51,936 bases of DNA, taken from Filomicrobium sp. GTDB lineage: Bacteria > Pseudomonadota > Alphaproteobacteria > Rhizobiales > Hyphomicrobiaceae. Positions 43,423 through 51,896 of this stretch are shown one piece after another (positions within the stretch are counted from its first letter, which is position 1; every line of letters begins with the position of its first letter). The DNA lies in assembly GCA_002689605.1 (NCBI GenBank), contig NZGY01000087.1, positions 33,157 to 85,092 on the forward strand. The letters are read 5' to 3'. Position numbers and translations under genes: made by a program. The notes below the pieces were generated by a model. The model did not search any database and was not told the DNA's origin. It was given only the letters and a program-made list of their open reading frames with translations.

Positions 43423-44649
43423 TCAAGCCGACCGCTGCTGATCCATTGCTACCATGTTGTGCAATGTGTCAGGAGCTTGCGACAGAAATCGTTTTATATT
43501 GCGGGCCGCCTGGCGAATGCGGTGCTCATTCTCAACCAAGGCAATCCGGACATAACCTTCGCCGTGCTCGCCAAAGCCAACCCCTGGTGACACTGCTACG
43601 TCGGCTTTCTCAATCAACAGTTTAGAGAAGCCCACCGACCCCATGTCTTTGAATTGATCCGGCACAGGTGCCCAGGCAAACATTGTCGCAGGCGGCGGCG
43701 GAACGTCCCAACCTGCACGTGAAAAGCTACCCACTAACGCGTCGCGCCGGCCTTTGTAGACCGCGCGAATTTCGTCGATGCAATTCTGCGGGCCATTCAG
43801 TGCGGCGGTAGCTGCAACTTGCACTGGCGTAAACGCGCCATAGTCGAGATAGGATTTGACACGAGCGAGAGCTGCAATCAGTCGTTCGTTGCCGACAGCG
43901 AAGCCCATTCTCCATCCCGGCATATTGTAGGTTTTCGAGAGTGAAGTGAATTCAACGGCGATATCCATCGCGCCAGGCACTTGCAGCACCGAAGGCGGTG
44001 GCACGTCGTCAAAGTATATTTCTGCGTAGGCGAGATCCGAAAGAATGATGAGGTCTTCTTTCTTCGCCAATTGCACAGCTTCGGTATAGAAGTCGAGACC
44101 CGCAGTCATGGCCGTCGGGTTTGATGGGTAGTTCAGAACCATCGCTATTGGCTTTGGGACGGTGTGCCGGCAGGCCCTTGATACGGCGGCCAGAAATTCG
44201 TTACCGCTCGTCGCCGGCAGATGGCGTACTGACGCGCCCGAGATAATGAAACCAAACTCGTGAATCGGATAAGTCGGATTAGGAGTCAGGATCATATCGC
44301 CAGGTGCAGTAATCGCCTGCGCCATGTTGGCGAAGCCTTCCTTTGAACCAAGCGTGGCCACGACCTGAGTGTCCGGATCAAGCTTCACTCCGAAGCGGCG
44401 GCCGTAGTAATTGGCCTGCGCCCGGCGCAGGCCTGGGATGCCCTTCGAAGCCGAGTAACGATGCACTCGCGGCTTGCTGACTGTTTCAACCAGCTTGTCC
44501 ACGATGTGCTGAGGCGTCTGCATGTCGGGATTGCCCATCCCTAGATCGATGATATCGGCTCCCGCCGCGCGCGCGTCCGCCTTGAGTGCGTTCACTTCAG
44601 CGAAAACATAAGGAGGCAAGCGCTTAATGCGATGGAAATCTTCGATCAC
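43423..44649 (-). CDS. alaC: Class I/II aminotransferase, AlaC/DapL-like
   Basis: A 408-residue PLP aminotransferase of the class commonly named AlaC or LL-diaminopimelate aminotransferase in alphaproteobacteria. Motifs are MGNPDMQTPQHIVDKL, HRYSASKGIPGLRRA, NPTYPIHEFGF, NYPSNPTA and the PLP lysine in SLSKTYNMPGWRMGF. AlaC-type enzymes transaminate pyruvate and glutamate; the exact substrate is not proven by sequence. The start is GTG 44649 with GAGAGGG upstream. hom follows after 7 bases. Confidence 0.9.
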   Translation of the reverse strand: MIEDFHRIKRLPPYVFAEVNALKADARAAGADIIDLGMGNPDMQTPQHIVDKLVETVSKPRVHRYSASKGIPGLRRAQANYYGRRFGVKLDPDTQVVATLGSKEGFANMAQAITAPGDMILTPNPTYPIHEFGFIISGASVRHLPATSGNEFLAAVSRACRHTVPKPIAMVLNYPSNPTAMTAGLDFYTEAVQLAKKEDLIILSDLAYAEIYFDDVPPPSVLQVPGAMDIAVEFTSLSKTYNMPGWRMGFAVGNERLIAALARVKSYLDYGAFTPVQVAATAALNGPQNCIDEIRAVYKGRRDALVGSFSRAGWDVPPPPATMFAWAPVPDQFKDMGSVGFSKLLIEKADVAVSPGVGFGEHGEGYVRIALVENEHRIRQAARNIKRFLSQAPDTLHNMVAMDQQRSA

Positions 44650-45094
44650 AACACCCTCTCGAGGATTGGTATTTGTTTGGTTGGACGACGAACAACAGTC
44701 GGTGCGCTGTGTTTAGAGCATCGGACGCTAAATTGGAACCGTTCTGCTCGGTTGGTTTGGGCTTATAGAACGATTGTTCGCCTGATGATCAGTTTGAACG
44801 CGTTTTGAGATCGATCAATGCTTCAGTCGTGCCGAATTGCTTAGTTTTGATGGCTGAGTTCCCAATTTCTGCGATGAAAACAATAGAAAATTACCTTTTA
44901 CCACCTGGAGAGGTATGCAATTTTCGAGTACCTTAGGTTCACGCTCAATTGTTTGACAATCGCACTGGTTCGGCGTCCCCTGAAAATCAGTCACGACAGC
45001 GAACTATGGGTATCCACCAGCAACGCCCTATATTACCAGTAGATAGTCCGATCTGTGATCAATGATCCACGGCCCTACGACCCACGGAATTGAC
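44650..45094. other. Gene-free divergent region between alaC and phaC
   Basis: I see no gene in these 445 bases, the longest gap in the window. The middle (about 44860-44945) is AT-rich. TTGACA occurs near 44954 but has no good -10 at 16-18 bases, so I do not call a promoter. The region must carry the promoters for alaC-hom-glpX and for phaC, and could include PhaR sites, which I could not identify with confidence. Confidence 0.5.
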
Positions 45095-46912
45095 ATGACA
45101 AAAACACCGATCAATCTCGACGCTTCCGCCTACTCAATCAAAGACCCGCAGGAATTTGCGAAGAATATGCTCCAATTGATGGAGGAGAGCAGCAAAGCGC
45201 TGAGCGGGTTGGCGACAAGTGCAGAAAGCGCTCCGACGCCCTTCTCAAATGCGCAGGAGGTGCAGGACGCTGCGCGCACAGTCAGCGATATCTCACAGAG
45301 ATGGATGACGGACCCTGCCAAGTTTATGGAAGCCCAGTCCGAGCTGATGCAGAATTATGCCGAGGTCTGGAATTCGACAGTTCAGAGAATGTTTGGCCAG
45401 GAACCGGAGCCGGTTGCCAAGCCTGAGCGCGGCGACAACCGTTTCAAAGATCCAGACTATGAGGCCAATCCTTACTTCGATTACTGGAAGCAGGTTTATC
45501 TGGTAACCACGCGCTGGGCCGAAGACGTGCTCGAAAAGACGGATGGCCTGGACGAATCGGAAAGGCAAAAGGCGCGCTTTCATCTCAATCAAATTTCAAG
45601 CGCGTTGGCCCCAACCAACTTTCCAGTGACCAATCCGGAAGTTTTCCGCGAGACGCTGGCAACCAACGGCAAGAACCTTGTCGAGGGTATGACCAACCTG
45701 GTCAAGGACATGGAGAAGTCTGACGATCTGTTAAAGATCAGCCAGACGGACAGCGAGGCATTCGAGGTTGGTCGCAACCTGGCTATGACGCCGGGAAAGG
45801 TCATTTATCAAAACGATATCATCCAGCTCATCCAATACGAGCCGGCAACAGACGATGTCCATCGCACGCCTTTGCTGATTGTGCCGCCATGGATCAACAA
45901 GTTTTACATTCTCGATCTGACAGAGAAGAAGTCGTTTATCCGTTATGTCGTGTCTCAAGGGTTCACTGTCTTCGTTGTGTCCTGGGTCAATCCTGACGAG
46001 AAGCTCGCCGAGAAGACTTTTGAAGACTACATGCAAGAGGGCATTCTCTCGGCGGCTGCAGCAGTTCAACGCGAAACCGGCGAAGCCCAGTGCAATGTCC
46101 TGGGCTACTGCGTAGGCGGTACGCTTCTGGCGTCTACACTGGCTTATCTTGCTCGCCGCGGCGACGATCCTTTCAGCTCCGCTACTTTCCTCACCACACA
46201 GGTTGACTTCAGTAGAGCCGGCGATCTGCAGGTGTTCATTGACGATAGTCAGCTACATTCGCTTGAGGCGATGATGCGCGAGCGCGGCTATCTCGACGGT
46301 TCGCGTATGGCAAATGTCTTCAACATGCTGCGGCCTCGGGATTTGATCTGGCCCTACATCGTCAATAACTACATGCTTGGTAAGCAGCCGATGGCATTCG
46401 ACCTGCTCTATTGGAACCAGGACTCAACGCGATTGCCAGCAGCGAACCACCAGTTCTATCTACGCTCATTCTATCACGAGAACCGGTTGGCCAAAGGCGA
46501 ACTGAACTTGTGTGGCGTTGATTTGGATATGAGCAAGGTCAAGGTACCGGTTTATGATCTGGCAGCGCGGGAAGACCATATCGCACCAGCTGAATCGGTT
46601 CTCAAAGGTGCCAAGCTTTTCGGCGGCTCGGTTGAGTATGTCCTGGCTGGATCTGGGCACATTGCCGGTGTGATCAACCCTCCAAACCTGGAAAAGATCA
46701 AGTATCAGTACTGGACCAATTCAGAGGGCATCAAGGCCGACACCGTCAAGACTTGGCTCAAGACCGCTGAGGAAACACCTGGTTCCTGGTGGGGACATTG
46801 GACGGAATGGCTAGCGTCACACTCGGGTGAGAAGATCGCGCCACGGCAACCGGGAGCAACTTCAGGCGTGATCGAGGATGCTCCGGGGTCCTATGTGAGA
46901 AACCGCCACTAG
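45095..46912 (+). CDS. phaC: Class I poly(3-hydroxyalkanoate) synthase
   Basis: PhaC polymerises 3-hydroxyacyl-CoA to PHB on granules. The 605-residue product has the N-terminal PhaC domain (PNRFFKDPDYEANPYFDY-type region, here DNRFKDPDYEANPYFDYWK) and the lipase-like box NVLGYCVGGTLLAS with nucleophile Cys339. The Asp is in YDLAAREDHIAP and the His in GSGHIAGVINPP. The size fits class I. I chose ATG 45095 (GGAA 5 bases upstream); an ATG at 45062 would add 11 residues. phaA and phaR lie 14 kb away. Confidence 0.96.
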   Translation: MTKTPINLDASAYSIKDPQEFAKNMLQLMEESSKALSGLATSAESAPTPFSNAQEVQDAARTVSDISQRWMTDPAKFMEAQSELMQNYAEVWNSTVQRMFGQEPEPVAKPERGDNRFKDPDYEANPYFDYWKQVYLVTTRWAEDVLEKTDGLDESERQKARFHLNQISSALAPTNFPVTNPEVFRETLATNGKNLVEGMTNLVKDMEKSDDLLKISQTDSEAFEVGRNLAMTPGKVIYQNDIIQLIQYEPATDDVHRTPLLIVPPWINKFYILDLTEKKSFIRYVVSQGFTVFVVSWVNPDEKLAEKTFEDYMQEGILSAAAAVQRETGEAQCNVLGYCVGGTLLASTLAYLARRGDDPFSSATFLTTQVDFSRAGDLQVFIDDSQLHSLEAMMRERGYLDGSRMANVFNMLRPRDLIWPYIVNNYMLGKQPMAFDLLYWNQDSTRLPAANHQFYLRSFYHENRLAKGELNLCGVDLDMSKVKVPVYDLAAREDHIAPAESVLKGAKLFGGSVEYVLAGSGHIAGVINPPNLEKIKYQYWTNSEGIKADTVKTWLKTAEETPGSWWGHWTEWLASHSGEKIAPRQPGATSGVIEDAPGSYVRNRH

Positions 46913-46956
46913 ATCGGTTTTAGCAAATTTGGCTTTTGGCCAGAGTTCAAATTAGC

Positions 46957-46986
46957 AGCGGCGCTGTTGATCCAGCGCCGCTTTTT
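46957..46986. terminator. Intrinsic terminator after phaC
   Basis: AGCGGCGCTG (46957-46966), loop TTGATC, CAGCGCCGCT (46973-46982), then TTTT: a perfect 10-bp stem with T-run on the + strand. It ends phaC, 44 bases after the stop, and lies before the convergent metY. Confidence 0.92.
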
Positions 46987-47019
46987 CTTTGCCATTGATC
47001 TTACAGACTGCTGCCCGGA

Positions 47020-48324
47020 TCAGGCCGTCACAGCTTCCAAGGCTTGGCGGATGTCGCCAATGATATCGTCCTTGTCCTCGATCCCGACTGACAATCGAAC
47101 GACATCTGGCCCGGCGCCAGCCGCTGTTCGCTCTTCATCGGTCAACTGGCGGTGGGTCGTTGAAGCGGGGTGAATAACCAAGCTGCGGGTATCGCCAATA
47201 TTTGCCAAGTGGCTGAACATATTGAGGTTCTCAACGAACTGAACGCCAGCGTCGTAGCCGCCCTTTAAGCCAAATGTAAACACTGCACCCGCGCCTTTTG
47301 GACAGATCTTCTTGTGCATTTGGTGATACTTGTTGTCTGGCAGTCCGGCGTAACTGACCCAGCCAACCTTGTCGTGCCCTTGTAGGTATTGAGCAACGGC
47401 AAGTGCGTTTTCACAATGCTTCGCCATGCGCAGAGCCAACGTCTCAACACCGTTCAGAATAAGGAACGAGTTCATCGGTGAAATTGCTGGGCCAAGGTCG
47501 CGCAGACCCATCACGCGGCAGGCGATGGCAAAAGCGAAATTCCCGAATGTTTCCGCCAACTTCATCCCGTTGTAGGACGCATTGGGCTCAACAAGTGTGC
47601 TGTAGCGGTGCTTGGCGCCCATCCAATCGAACGTACCGCAGTCGACAATGATGCCGCCGATGGAGTTGCCGTGTCCGCCGATGAATTTGGTCAGAGAGTG
47701 GAGAACAATATCGGCACCGAAGTCGATTGGACGGCACAGGTAAGGTGTCGCCATTGTGTTGTCGACAATCAACGGAACGCCGGCTTTCTTGGCAACCGCG
47801 GAGATCGCCTCTATATCGACGATCACGCCGCCAGGGTTTGCAATGCTCTCAATGAAAATGGCGCGAGTTTTATCGGTGACGGCGGTTTCAAATGTAGACG
47901 GATCAGTCGCATCGGCCCAGACCACATTCCAGCCGAACTTTTTGTAAGCGTGGTTGAACTGGTTCACCGATCCGCCATAGAGCTGGCGGCCACAGATGAA
48001 CTCATCGCCTTGCTCGAGCAAGGAGTGAAACGTCAGAAACTGCGCAGCATGACCAGATCCAACAGCAAGCGCAGCAGTGCCGCCTTCGAGGGCAGAGACG
48101 CGTGCTTCAAGCACCGACTGCGTTGGGTTCATAATGCGCGTATAGATGTTCCCAAACGCTTCTAGCCCAAAGAGCGAGGCTGCGTGGTCGGCGTCATTAA
48201 ACACGAATGAAGTGGTCTGGTAGATCGGTGTTGCGCGTGCGCCAGTTGCAGGGTCAGGAGCCGCGCCGGCATGCACTGCCAACGTATCAAACTTCGGTTG
48301 AACTTCATTTGTGCCGTCTGACAT
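47020..48324 (-). CDS. metY: O-acetylhomoserine sulfhydrylase
   Basis: MetY forms homocysteine from O-acetylhomoserine and sulphide with PLP. The 434-residue product has ATPIYQTTSFVF, YTRIMNPTQSVLEARVSALE, FICGRQLYGGSVNQF, VDNTMATPYLCRPIDFGAD and the PLP lysine in HSLTKFIGGHGN. Long insertions distinguish MetY from cystathionine gamma-synthase, and the length fits. GAGGAG precedes the ATG. Together with hom and metK in this window it belongs to methionine synthesis and use. No SAM-II riboswitch is recognised upstream. Confidence 0.95.
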   Translation of the reverse strand: MSDGTNEVQPKFDTLAVHAGAAPDPATGARATPIYQTTSFVFNDADHAASLFGLEAFGNIYTRIMNPTQSVLEARVSALEGGTAALAVGSGHAAQFLTFHSLLEQGDEFICGRQLYGGSVNQFNHAYKKFGWNVVWADATDPSTFETAVTDKTRAIFIESIANPGGVIVDIEAISAVAKKAGVPLIVDNTMATPYLCRPIDFGADIVLHSLTKFIGGHGNSIGGIIVDCGTFDWMGAKHRYSTLVEPNASYNGMKLAETFGNFAFAIACRVMGLRDLGPAISPMNSFLILNGVETLALRMAKHCENALAVAQYLQGHDKVGWVSYAGLPDNKYHQMHKKICPKGAGAVFTFGLKGGYDAGVQFVENLNMFSHLANIGDTRSLVIHPASTTHRQLTDEERTAAGAGPDVVRLSVGIEDKDDIIGDIRQALEAVTA

Positions 48325-48635
48325 GGTTTGTCTCCTCGTTCTTCGGCCTTCTATTGCGCTATGTTCAGGGCCAATAATCTGCGCAAGTCAATCATTGATC
48401 GTACGGTCGCGACGGCAGTTGACGACGCAAACCGCCAAATATGGGCTGCAAATCACCCAAAAGTAGAAAACTATGCTTTAGCTCGGGGTGCGGTGAGCAA
48501 CAGGAATGCTTTAATGCATTGACCGCACAATGGCGAGGCGAATTGCAGCAATCTAGCTGAGGTCGATGTGTTCGCTAATAGGGTCGAGCGATCGGTCTTG
48601 TCTGGGCCGCATGACGATCGGCGATGGAGTGTAAT
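48325..48635. other. Gene-free divergent region between metY and the small membrane gene
   Basis: No gene is supported in these 311 bases. A nested hairpin is visible: GTGCGGT (48488-48494) with ACCGCAC (48522-48528), enclosing AATGC (48505-48509) with GCATT (48516-48520). It lies about 165 bases upstream of metY. On the metY strand a TTGACT lies near 48390-48395 without a clear -10. The stem could be a leader element for metY, but it does not match riboswitches I can recall. Confidence 0.45.
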
Positions 48636-48926
48636 ATGGAGATGTTAATCCCAGCACTCACTGGAGCAATCGGTGGGCTGTTTGGCGGAAATCTTTTTGG
48701 ACGCCTGATTGGCGGCGGGCAGGTCGGTCTGGCAACCGGTTCACTCGTTGGCATCGTTGGTGGGCTAGTGGGTCAGTTCTTGCTTGGTCCAGAACTCGGC
48801 CCCATCGTCGGTGCGACGGCTGCAAATACTGATGTGATGACGATTTTTGCCAATCTGTTGTCCGGTACTGCAGGCGGTGGCGTACTCGGTTTTGTGCTCG
48901 GTATTATTCGGCGCGTTGCGAGTTAG
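48636..48926 (+). CDS. Small glycine-rich membrane protein
   Basis: A 96-residue protein made of two hydrophobic Gly-rich stretches (about residues 5-50 and 70-92) with glycine-zipper spacing (GAIGGLFGGNLFGRLIGGG). It ends in Arg-Arg. Likely a small inner-membrane protein; the family is not recognised. GGAG at 48626-48629 precedes ATG 48636. Its 3' end overlaps the 3' end of the convergent peroxidase gene by 23 bp. Confidence 0.7.
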   Translation: MEMLIPALTGAIGGLFGGNLFGRLIGGGQVGLATGSLVGIVGGLVGQFLLGPELGPIVGATAANTDVMTIFANLLSGTAGGGVLGFVLGIIRRVAS

Positions 48927-49974
48927 GCTGCGCTGGGCTGATGTCCGAAGAAAGCGTTCCAAGAAACGCAACCAGATCATTGCGCTCCTGTGGACTGAGC
49001 TTGAGATCACGAACCACATTTGCAGCCAGTGACGCGCGCTGCTCGAAACCACCGTTGTAGTGTTCAATGATCTGCCTGAGAGAGGCCATCGATCCGTTAT
49101 GCATATAAGGCTTTGAGTGAGACAGCTCCCGCAAGCCAGGTGTCTTAAATCGCGGAGCCCGCGGTCCATCGGGACTCGCAAGGGCACCTCGGCCTAAGTC
49201 AGTTGTCTTAAGGCCGATGTCGTGGAAGCGATCGTCTGTAAACCGCCATCCGCCATGACAGGCCAGACATCCGGCTTTGCCTACGAATAGTTGAAAACCG
49301 CGATACTCCTGAATTGTGATCGCTGAAGTGGCACCTTCGATCCATTGATCAAACCGCGTTCGAGGAGAAACCAGAGATCGCTCAAAACTGCCGATTGCCT
49401 GAAGTATAGTCTCAGCGCTGATCATTCCAGACGCTGGGAAGGCCCGCTGAAATCGACGACGATAATCAGCAACTCCTTGCAGTAAGACCGCAACGTCTCG
49501 AAGCGACCCACCCATCTCGTTTGGATGTTCAATTGGAACGCGCGCCTGTTCTTCAAGTGATGGTCTGCGTCCGTCCCAGTAGAATGATTTTGCCCAGGCG
49601 AGATTCCACAACGACATCGTGTTGCGCTTCAGTGGCTGACCGTTTCGACCAAGGGCCGTCATGCGGCCATCAGAAAAGCCCTTGGCTGGATCGTGGCAGC
49701 TTGCGCAGTTGCGCCGACCTTCACGGGAAAGGCGTTTGTCAAAGAACAAGGATCGTCCGAGTGCGATTTTCTCTTTGGTCAGTGGATTGTTTTTTGGCGA
49801 TGGAATGGTGTCGGGCCGCGAAAAAATGCTGCGCCAAATGTCGGCAGGCGCCGGAACAGAATCGACCGCTTGTGATCGGCCAGATGACCGCGCAGCATCC
49901 AGAACCAGTATCGCGGTTGCACAAAGAACTACCGCAAAGATATTAATCCAGCTGCCTGCCGTTCGAACAATCAC
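48904..49974 (-). CDS. Di-heme cytochrome c peroxidase (CCP/MauG family)
   Basis: A 356-residue exported protein with two CxxCH haem sites: CASCH at residues 90-94 and CLACH at 236-240. The surrounding motifs GRSLFFDKRLSREGRRNCASCHDP, read from ALGRSLFFDKRLS, and HNGSMASLRQIIEHYN fit periplasmic di-haem peroxidases. An N-terminal hydrophobic segment (residues 9-26) acts as signal or anchor. The start is GTG 49974 without a clear ribosome site. Reduces peroxide or acts in MauG-like oxidation; substrate not known. Its end overlaps the small membrane gene. Confidence 0.92.
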   Translation of the reverse strand: MIVRTAGSWINIFAVVLCATAILVLDAARSSGRSQAVDSVPAPADIWRSIFSRPDTIPSPKNNPLTKEKIALGRSLFFDKRLSREGRRNCASCHDPAKGFSDGRMTALGRNGQPLKRNTMSLWNLAWAKSFYWDGRRPSLEEQARVPIEHPNEMGGSLRDVAVLLQGVADYRRRFQRAFPASGMISAETILQAIGSFERSLVSPRTRFDQWIEGATSAITIQEYRGFQLFVGKAGCLACHGGWRFTDDRFHDIGLKTTDLGRGALASPDGPRAPRFKTPGLRELSHSKPYMHNGSMASLRQIIEHYNGGFEQRASLAANVVRDLKLSPQERNDLVAFLGTLSSDISPAQPNSQRAE

Positions 49975-49992
49975 TATATCGCCGAATTCTGC

Positions 49993-50547
49993 TTACCCAA
50001 TTTGTCCCCTACGCGCGGATAGAAGGAGATTCTGGTAGCCAGTCTTGGCGAGACGAGGGCGAGCACTGCTGATCACGCCATAGTCAACGCCAACCCATCC
50101 GATCTCTCCGGACAGGCGGCCATACTCAATTTTGGGGCAGCGGTTCATCACAACCGTCAGTCCGGCCTCTTCCGCTAATTTCGCAGCCTCTTCGTTTCTA
50201 ACACTCAGCTGCATCCATACAACTTTAATGCCGAGTTTGTCTTTGAGGCGAATAGCATCCTTCGTAATCTCCAAAGCCTCGTCCGCACCACGGAAGATAT
50301 CGACCATCTCCACTGGACCAGGGACATCCTCAAGGCTCCCATAAACCTTTTGGCCCAGCAGGATTGACCCAGCCATGGTTGGATTGACGGGGTGCACAAT
50401 ATAGTCCTTGCCAAGCAGATACTTCAGAGCGAAGTAGCTGGGCCTGTTGGTGTTTGCGCTCGCACCAACCATGGCAATAGACCGGACCGACGTCAGAATG
50501 CCGGTTATGTAATGGTCGCTGTAGTGGTCATGATCCATCATTGTCAT
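49993..50547 (-). CDS. CoA-binding domain protein (YccU-like)
   Basis: A 184-residue protein with a Rossmann-type CoA-binding fold (CoA_binding_2): SIAMVGASANTNRPSYFALKY near residues 23-43, VHPVNPTMAG, then VDIFRGADEALEI and VVWMQLSVRNEEAAKLAEEAGL and a final NRCPKIEY. Function is not established; homologues are often annotated as CoA-binding. The stop of the upstream VOC gene lies one base from its start, so the genes are tightly coupled. Confidence 0.88.
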   Translation of the reverse strand: MTMMDHDHYSDHYITGILTSVRSIAMVGASANTNRPSYFALKYLLGKDYIVHPVNPTMAGSILLGQKVYGSLEDVPGPVEMVDIFRGADEALEITKDAIRLKDKLGIKVVWMQLSVRNEEAAKLAEEAGLTVVMNRCPKIEYGRLSGEIGWVGVDYGVISSARPRLAKTGYQNLLLSARRGQIG

Positions 50548-50548
50548 C

Positions 50549-50989
50549 TCATTGCGCAGCCGGTGGAGGCAGCGTCATTCTTCCATTTTCATCGAGAGGG
50601 GAGTGCGGATTGAAAGCGACTTCCCATAAGCGTCCGTCAGGATCGGCGAAGTATCCAGAATAACCACCCCAGAATACCTTCTCCGCAGGCTTTTTAATCT
50701 CAGCGCCGCAGTCCTCAGCAAATGCCAGAGCGTCATCAACGGCTTGTTCGTTCGCGAGGTTGAGAGCCAAAGCGACGCCTCTGAAACCCTGTCCTTGAGG
50801 TTCGACTGTTGCATCCTTGGCGAGTGCATCATGTCCATATAGACCGAGGACAACACCATTCATATCGAAGAACCGCACATCCGGACTATCGAACTCTGCT
50901 GGCCGAAATCCAAGTGCTTCGTAGAACGACGCAGAACGAGCAATATTACTCACTCCGAGCGTGATCATAGTCAGGCGCTGTGGCAGCAT
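50549..50989 (-). CDS. VOC (glyoxalase/bleomycin-resistance) family protein
   Basis: A 146-residue protein with the paired beta-alpha-beta pattern of the vicinal oxygen chelate fold: MITLGVSNIARSASFYEALGF at the start and GGYSGYFADPDGRLWEVAFNP in the second half, with a possible metal Glu in LWEVAF. Substrate unknown. ATG 50989 has GGAGAG 6 bases upstream (the site lies inside the end of the crotonase gene). The gene is the middle of a compact crotonase-VOC-CoA-binding operon. Confidence 0.88.
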   Translation of the reverse strand: MLPQRLTMITLGVSNIARSASFYEALGFRPAEFDSPDVRFFDMNGVVLGLYGHDALAKDATVEPQGQGFRGVALALNLANEQAVDDALAFAEDCGAEIKKPAEKVFWGGYSGYFADPDGRLWEVAFNPHSPLDENGRMTLPPPAAQ

Positions 50990-50992
50990 CAA

Positions 50993-51829
50993 TTACTCTC
51001 CGGTCCATACCGGATTACGTTTTTCGATGAAGGCGCCAATACCTTCCTCTGCATCACGCGCCATCATGTTCTTGACCATCACACCCGCAGCATAGTCGTA
51101 GGCTTCAGCAAGTGGCATCTCGAGCTGCTTGTAAAATGCTTCCTTCCCGATCGCGACGGTCAGGGGCGACTTGCTCGCGATCTGATCTGCCAGGCCACGC
51201 GCTTCGTTCATCAAATTTTCTGGTGAAGACACGCGATTTACAAGTCCGTTTGCGTTGGCGTCTTCCGCTGAGAGTATGTCGCCCAGAAGGAGCATTTCCA
51301 TTGCATGCTTTCGCGAGACGTTGCGGGACAGTGCAATCATTGGTGTTGAACAGAACAATCCAATGTTCACCCCGGGGGTCGCGAATTTTGCCTCGGTTGA
51401 AGCAACGGCAAGGTCGCATGTTGCTACCAGCTGGCAGCCTGCGGCTGTTGCAATGCCATGCACAGCCGCAATGAAGGGCTTGGGGGAGCGTACGATTGAT
51501 TGCATCATGTTGGAGCATGCATGCATGGTCTCTTCGAAGAACGCACGACCGCGGTCGTCATCTCTGCGGCGTGCCGTCATTTCCTTGAGATCGTGTCCAG
51601 CACAAAAGCCGGGGCCATTCGCGGCTAGAATGACTGCAGAAATTTCCCTGTCCTCGGAAACCTCGGACACGGCGCTGGTGACGGCAGCAATCATTGGCAG
51701 GGAGAGCGCATTCCTGGCTGGCGGACGATTGAGCGTCAGCGTTGCCACTGCACCATCTTTTTGGATGATGACGGGATTGTCCTCGATTCCTGCTTTTGAC
51801 GAATCATTCTGAGCAACATGATCCTGCAT
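50993..51829 (-). CDS. Crotonase family protein, ECHDC3-like
   Basis: A 278-residue enoyl-CoA hydratase-superfamily protein. The oxyanion-hole motifs FCAGHDLKEM and HGIATAAG are present, but both catalytic glutamates of true hydratases are replaced: the first falls in GCQLVATCD (Gln for Glu) and the second in TPGVNIGL (Gly for Glu). This pattern matches ECHDC3-like proteins, whose reaction is not settled. A canonical hydratase activity is therefore doubtful. It heads a tight operon with the VOC and CoA-binding genes. Confidence 0.88.
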   Translation of the reverse strand: MQDHVAQNDSSKAGIEDNPVIIQKDGAVATLTLNRPPARNALSLPMIAAVTSAVSEVSEDREISAVILAANGPGFCAGHDLKEMTARRRDDDRGRAFFEETMHACSNMMQSIVRSPKPFIAAVHGIATAAGCQLVATCDLAVASTEAKFATPGVNIGLFCSTPMIALSRNVSRKHAMEMLLLGDILSAEDANANGLVNRVSSPENLMNEARGLADQIASKSPLTVAIGKEAFYKQLEMPLAEAYDYAAGVMVKNMMARDAEEGIGAFIEKRNPVWTGE

Positions 51830-51874
51830 CTGGTCTGCCCTTCTAGATAGTCACTGCAACCTGAATGCGATTGT

Positions 51875-51896
51875 CGCCAATGCTCCCACATTGGCG
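51875..51896. promoter_or_regulatory. Palindrome upstream of the crotonase operon
   Basis: CGCCAATG (51875-51882), CTCCCA, CATTGGCG (51889-51896) is a perfect 8-bp inverted repeat about 45 bases upstream of the crotonase start (which reads on the - strand). It is well placed to be an operator in that promoter. The remaining bases to 51936 show no gene. Confidence 0.45.

Noticed and set aside
48325-48520. SAM-II riboswitch before metY
   Set aside because: I searched the metY strand for the conserved GCTAAAAAGG-type end and did not find it.
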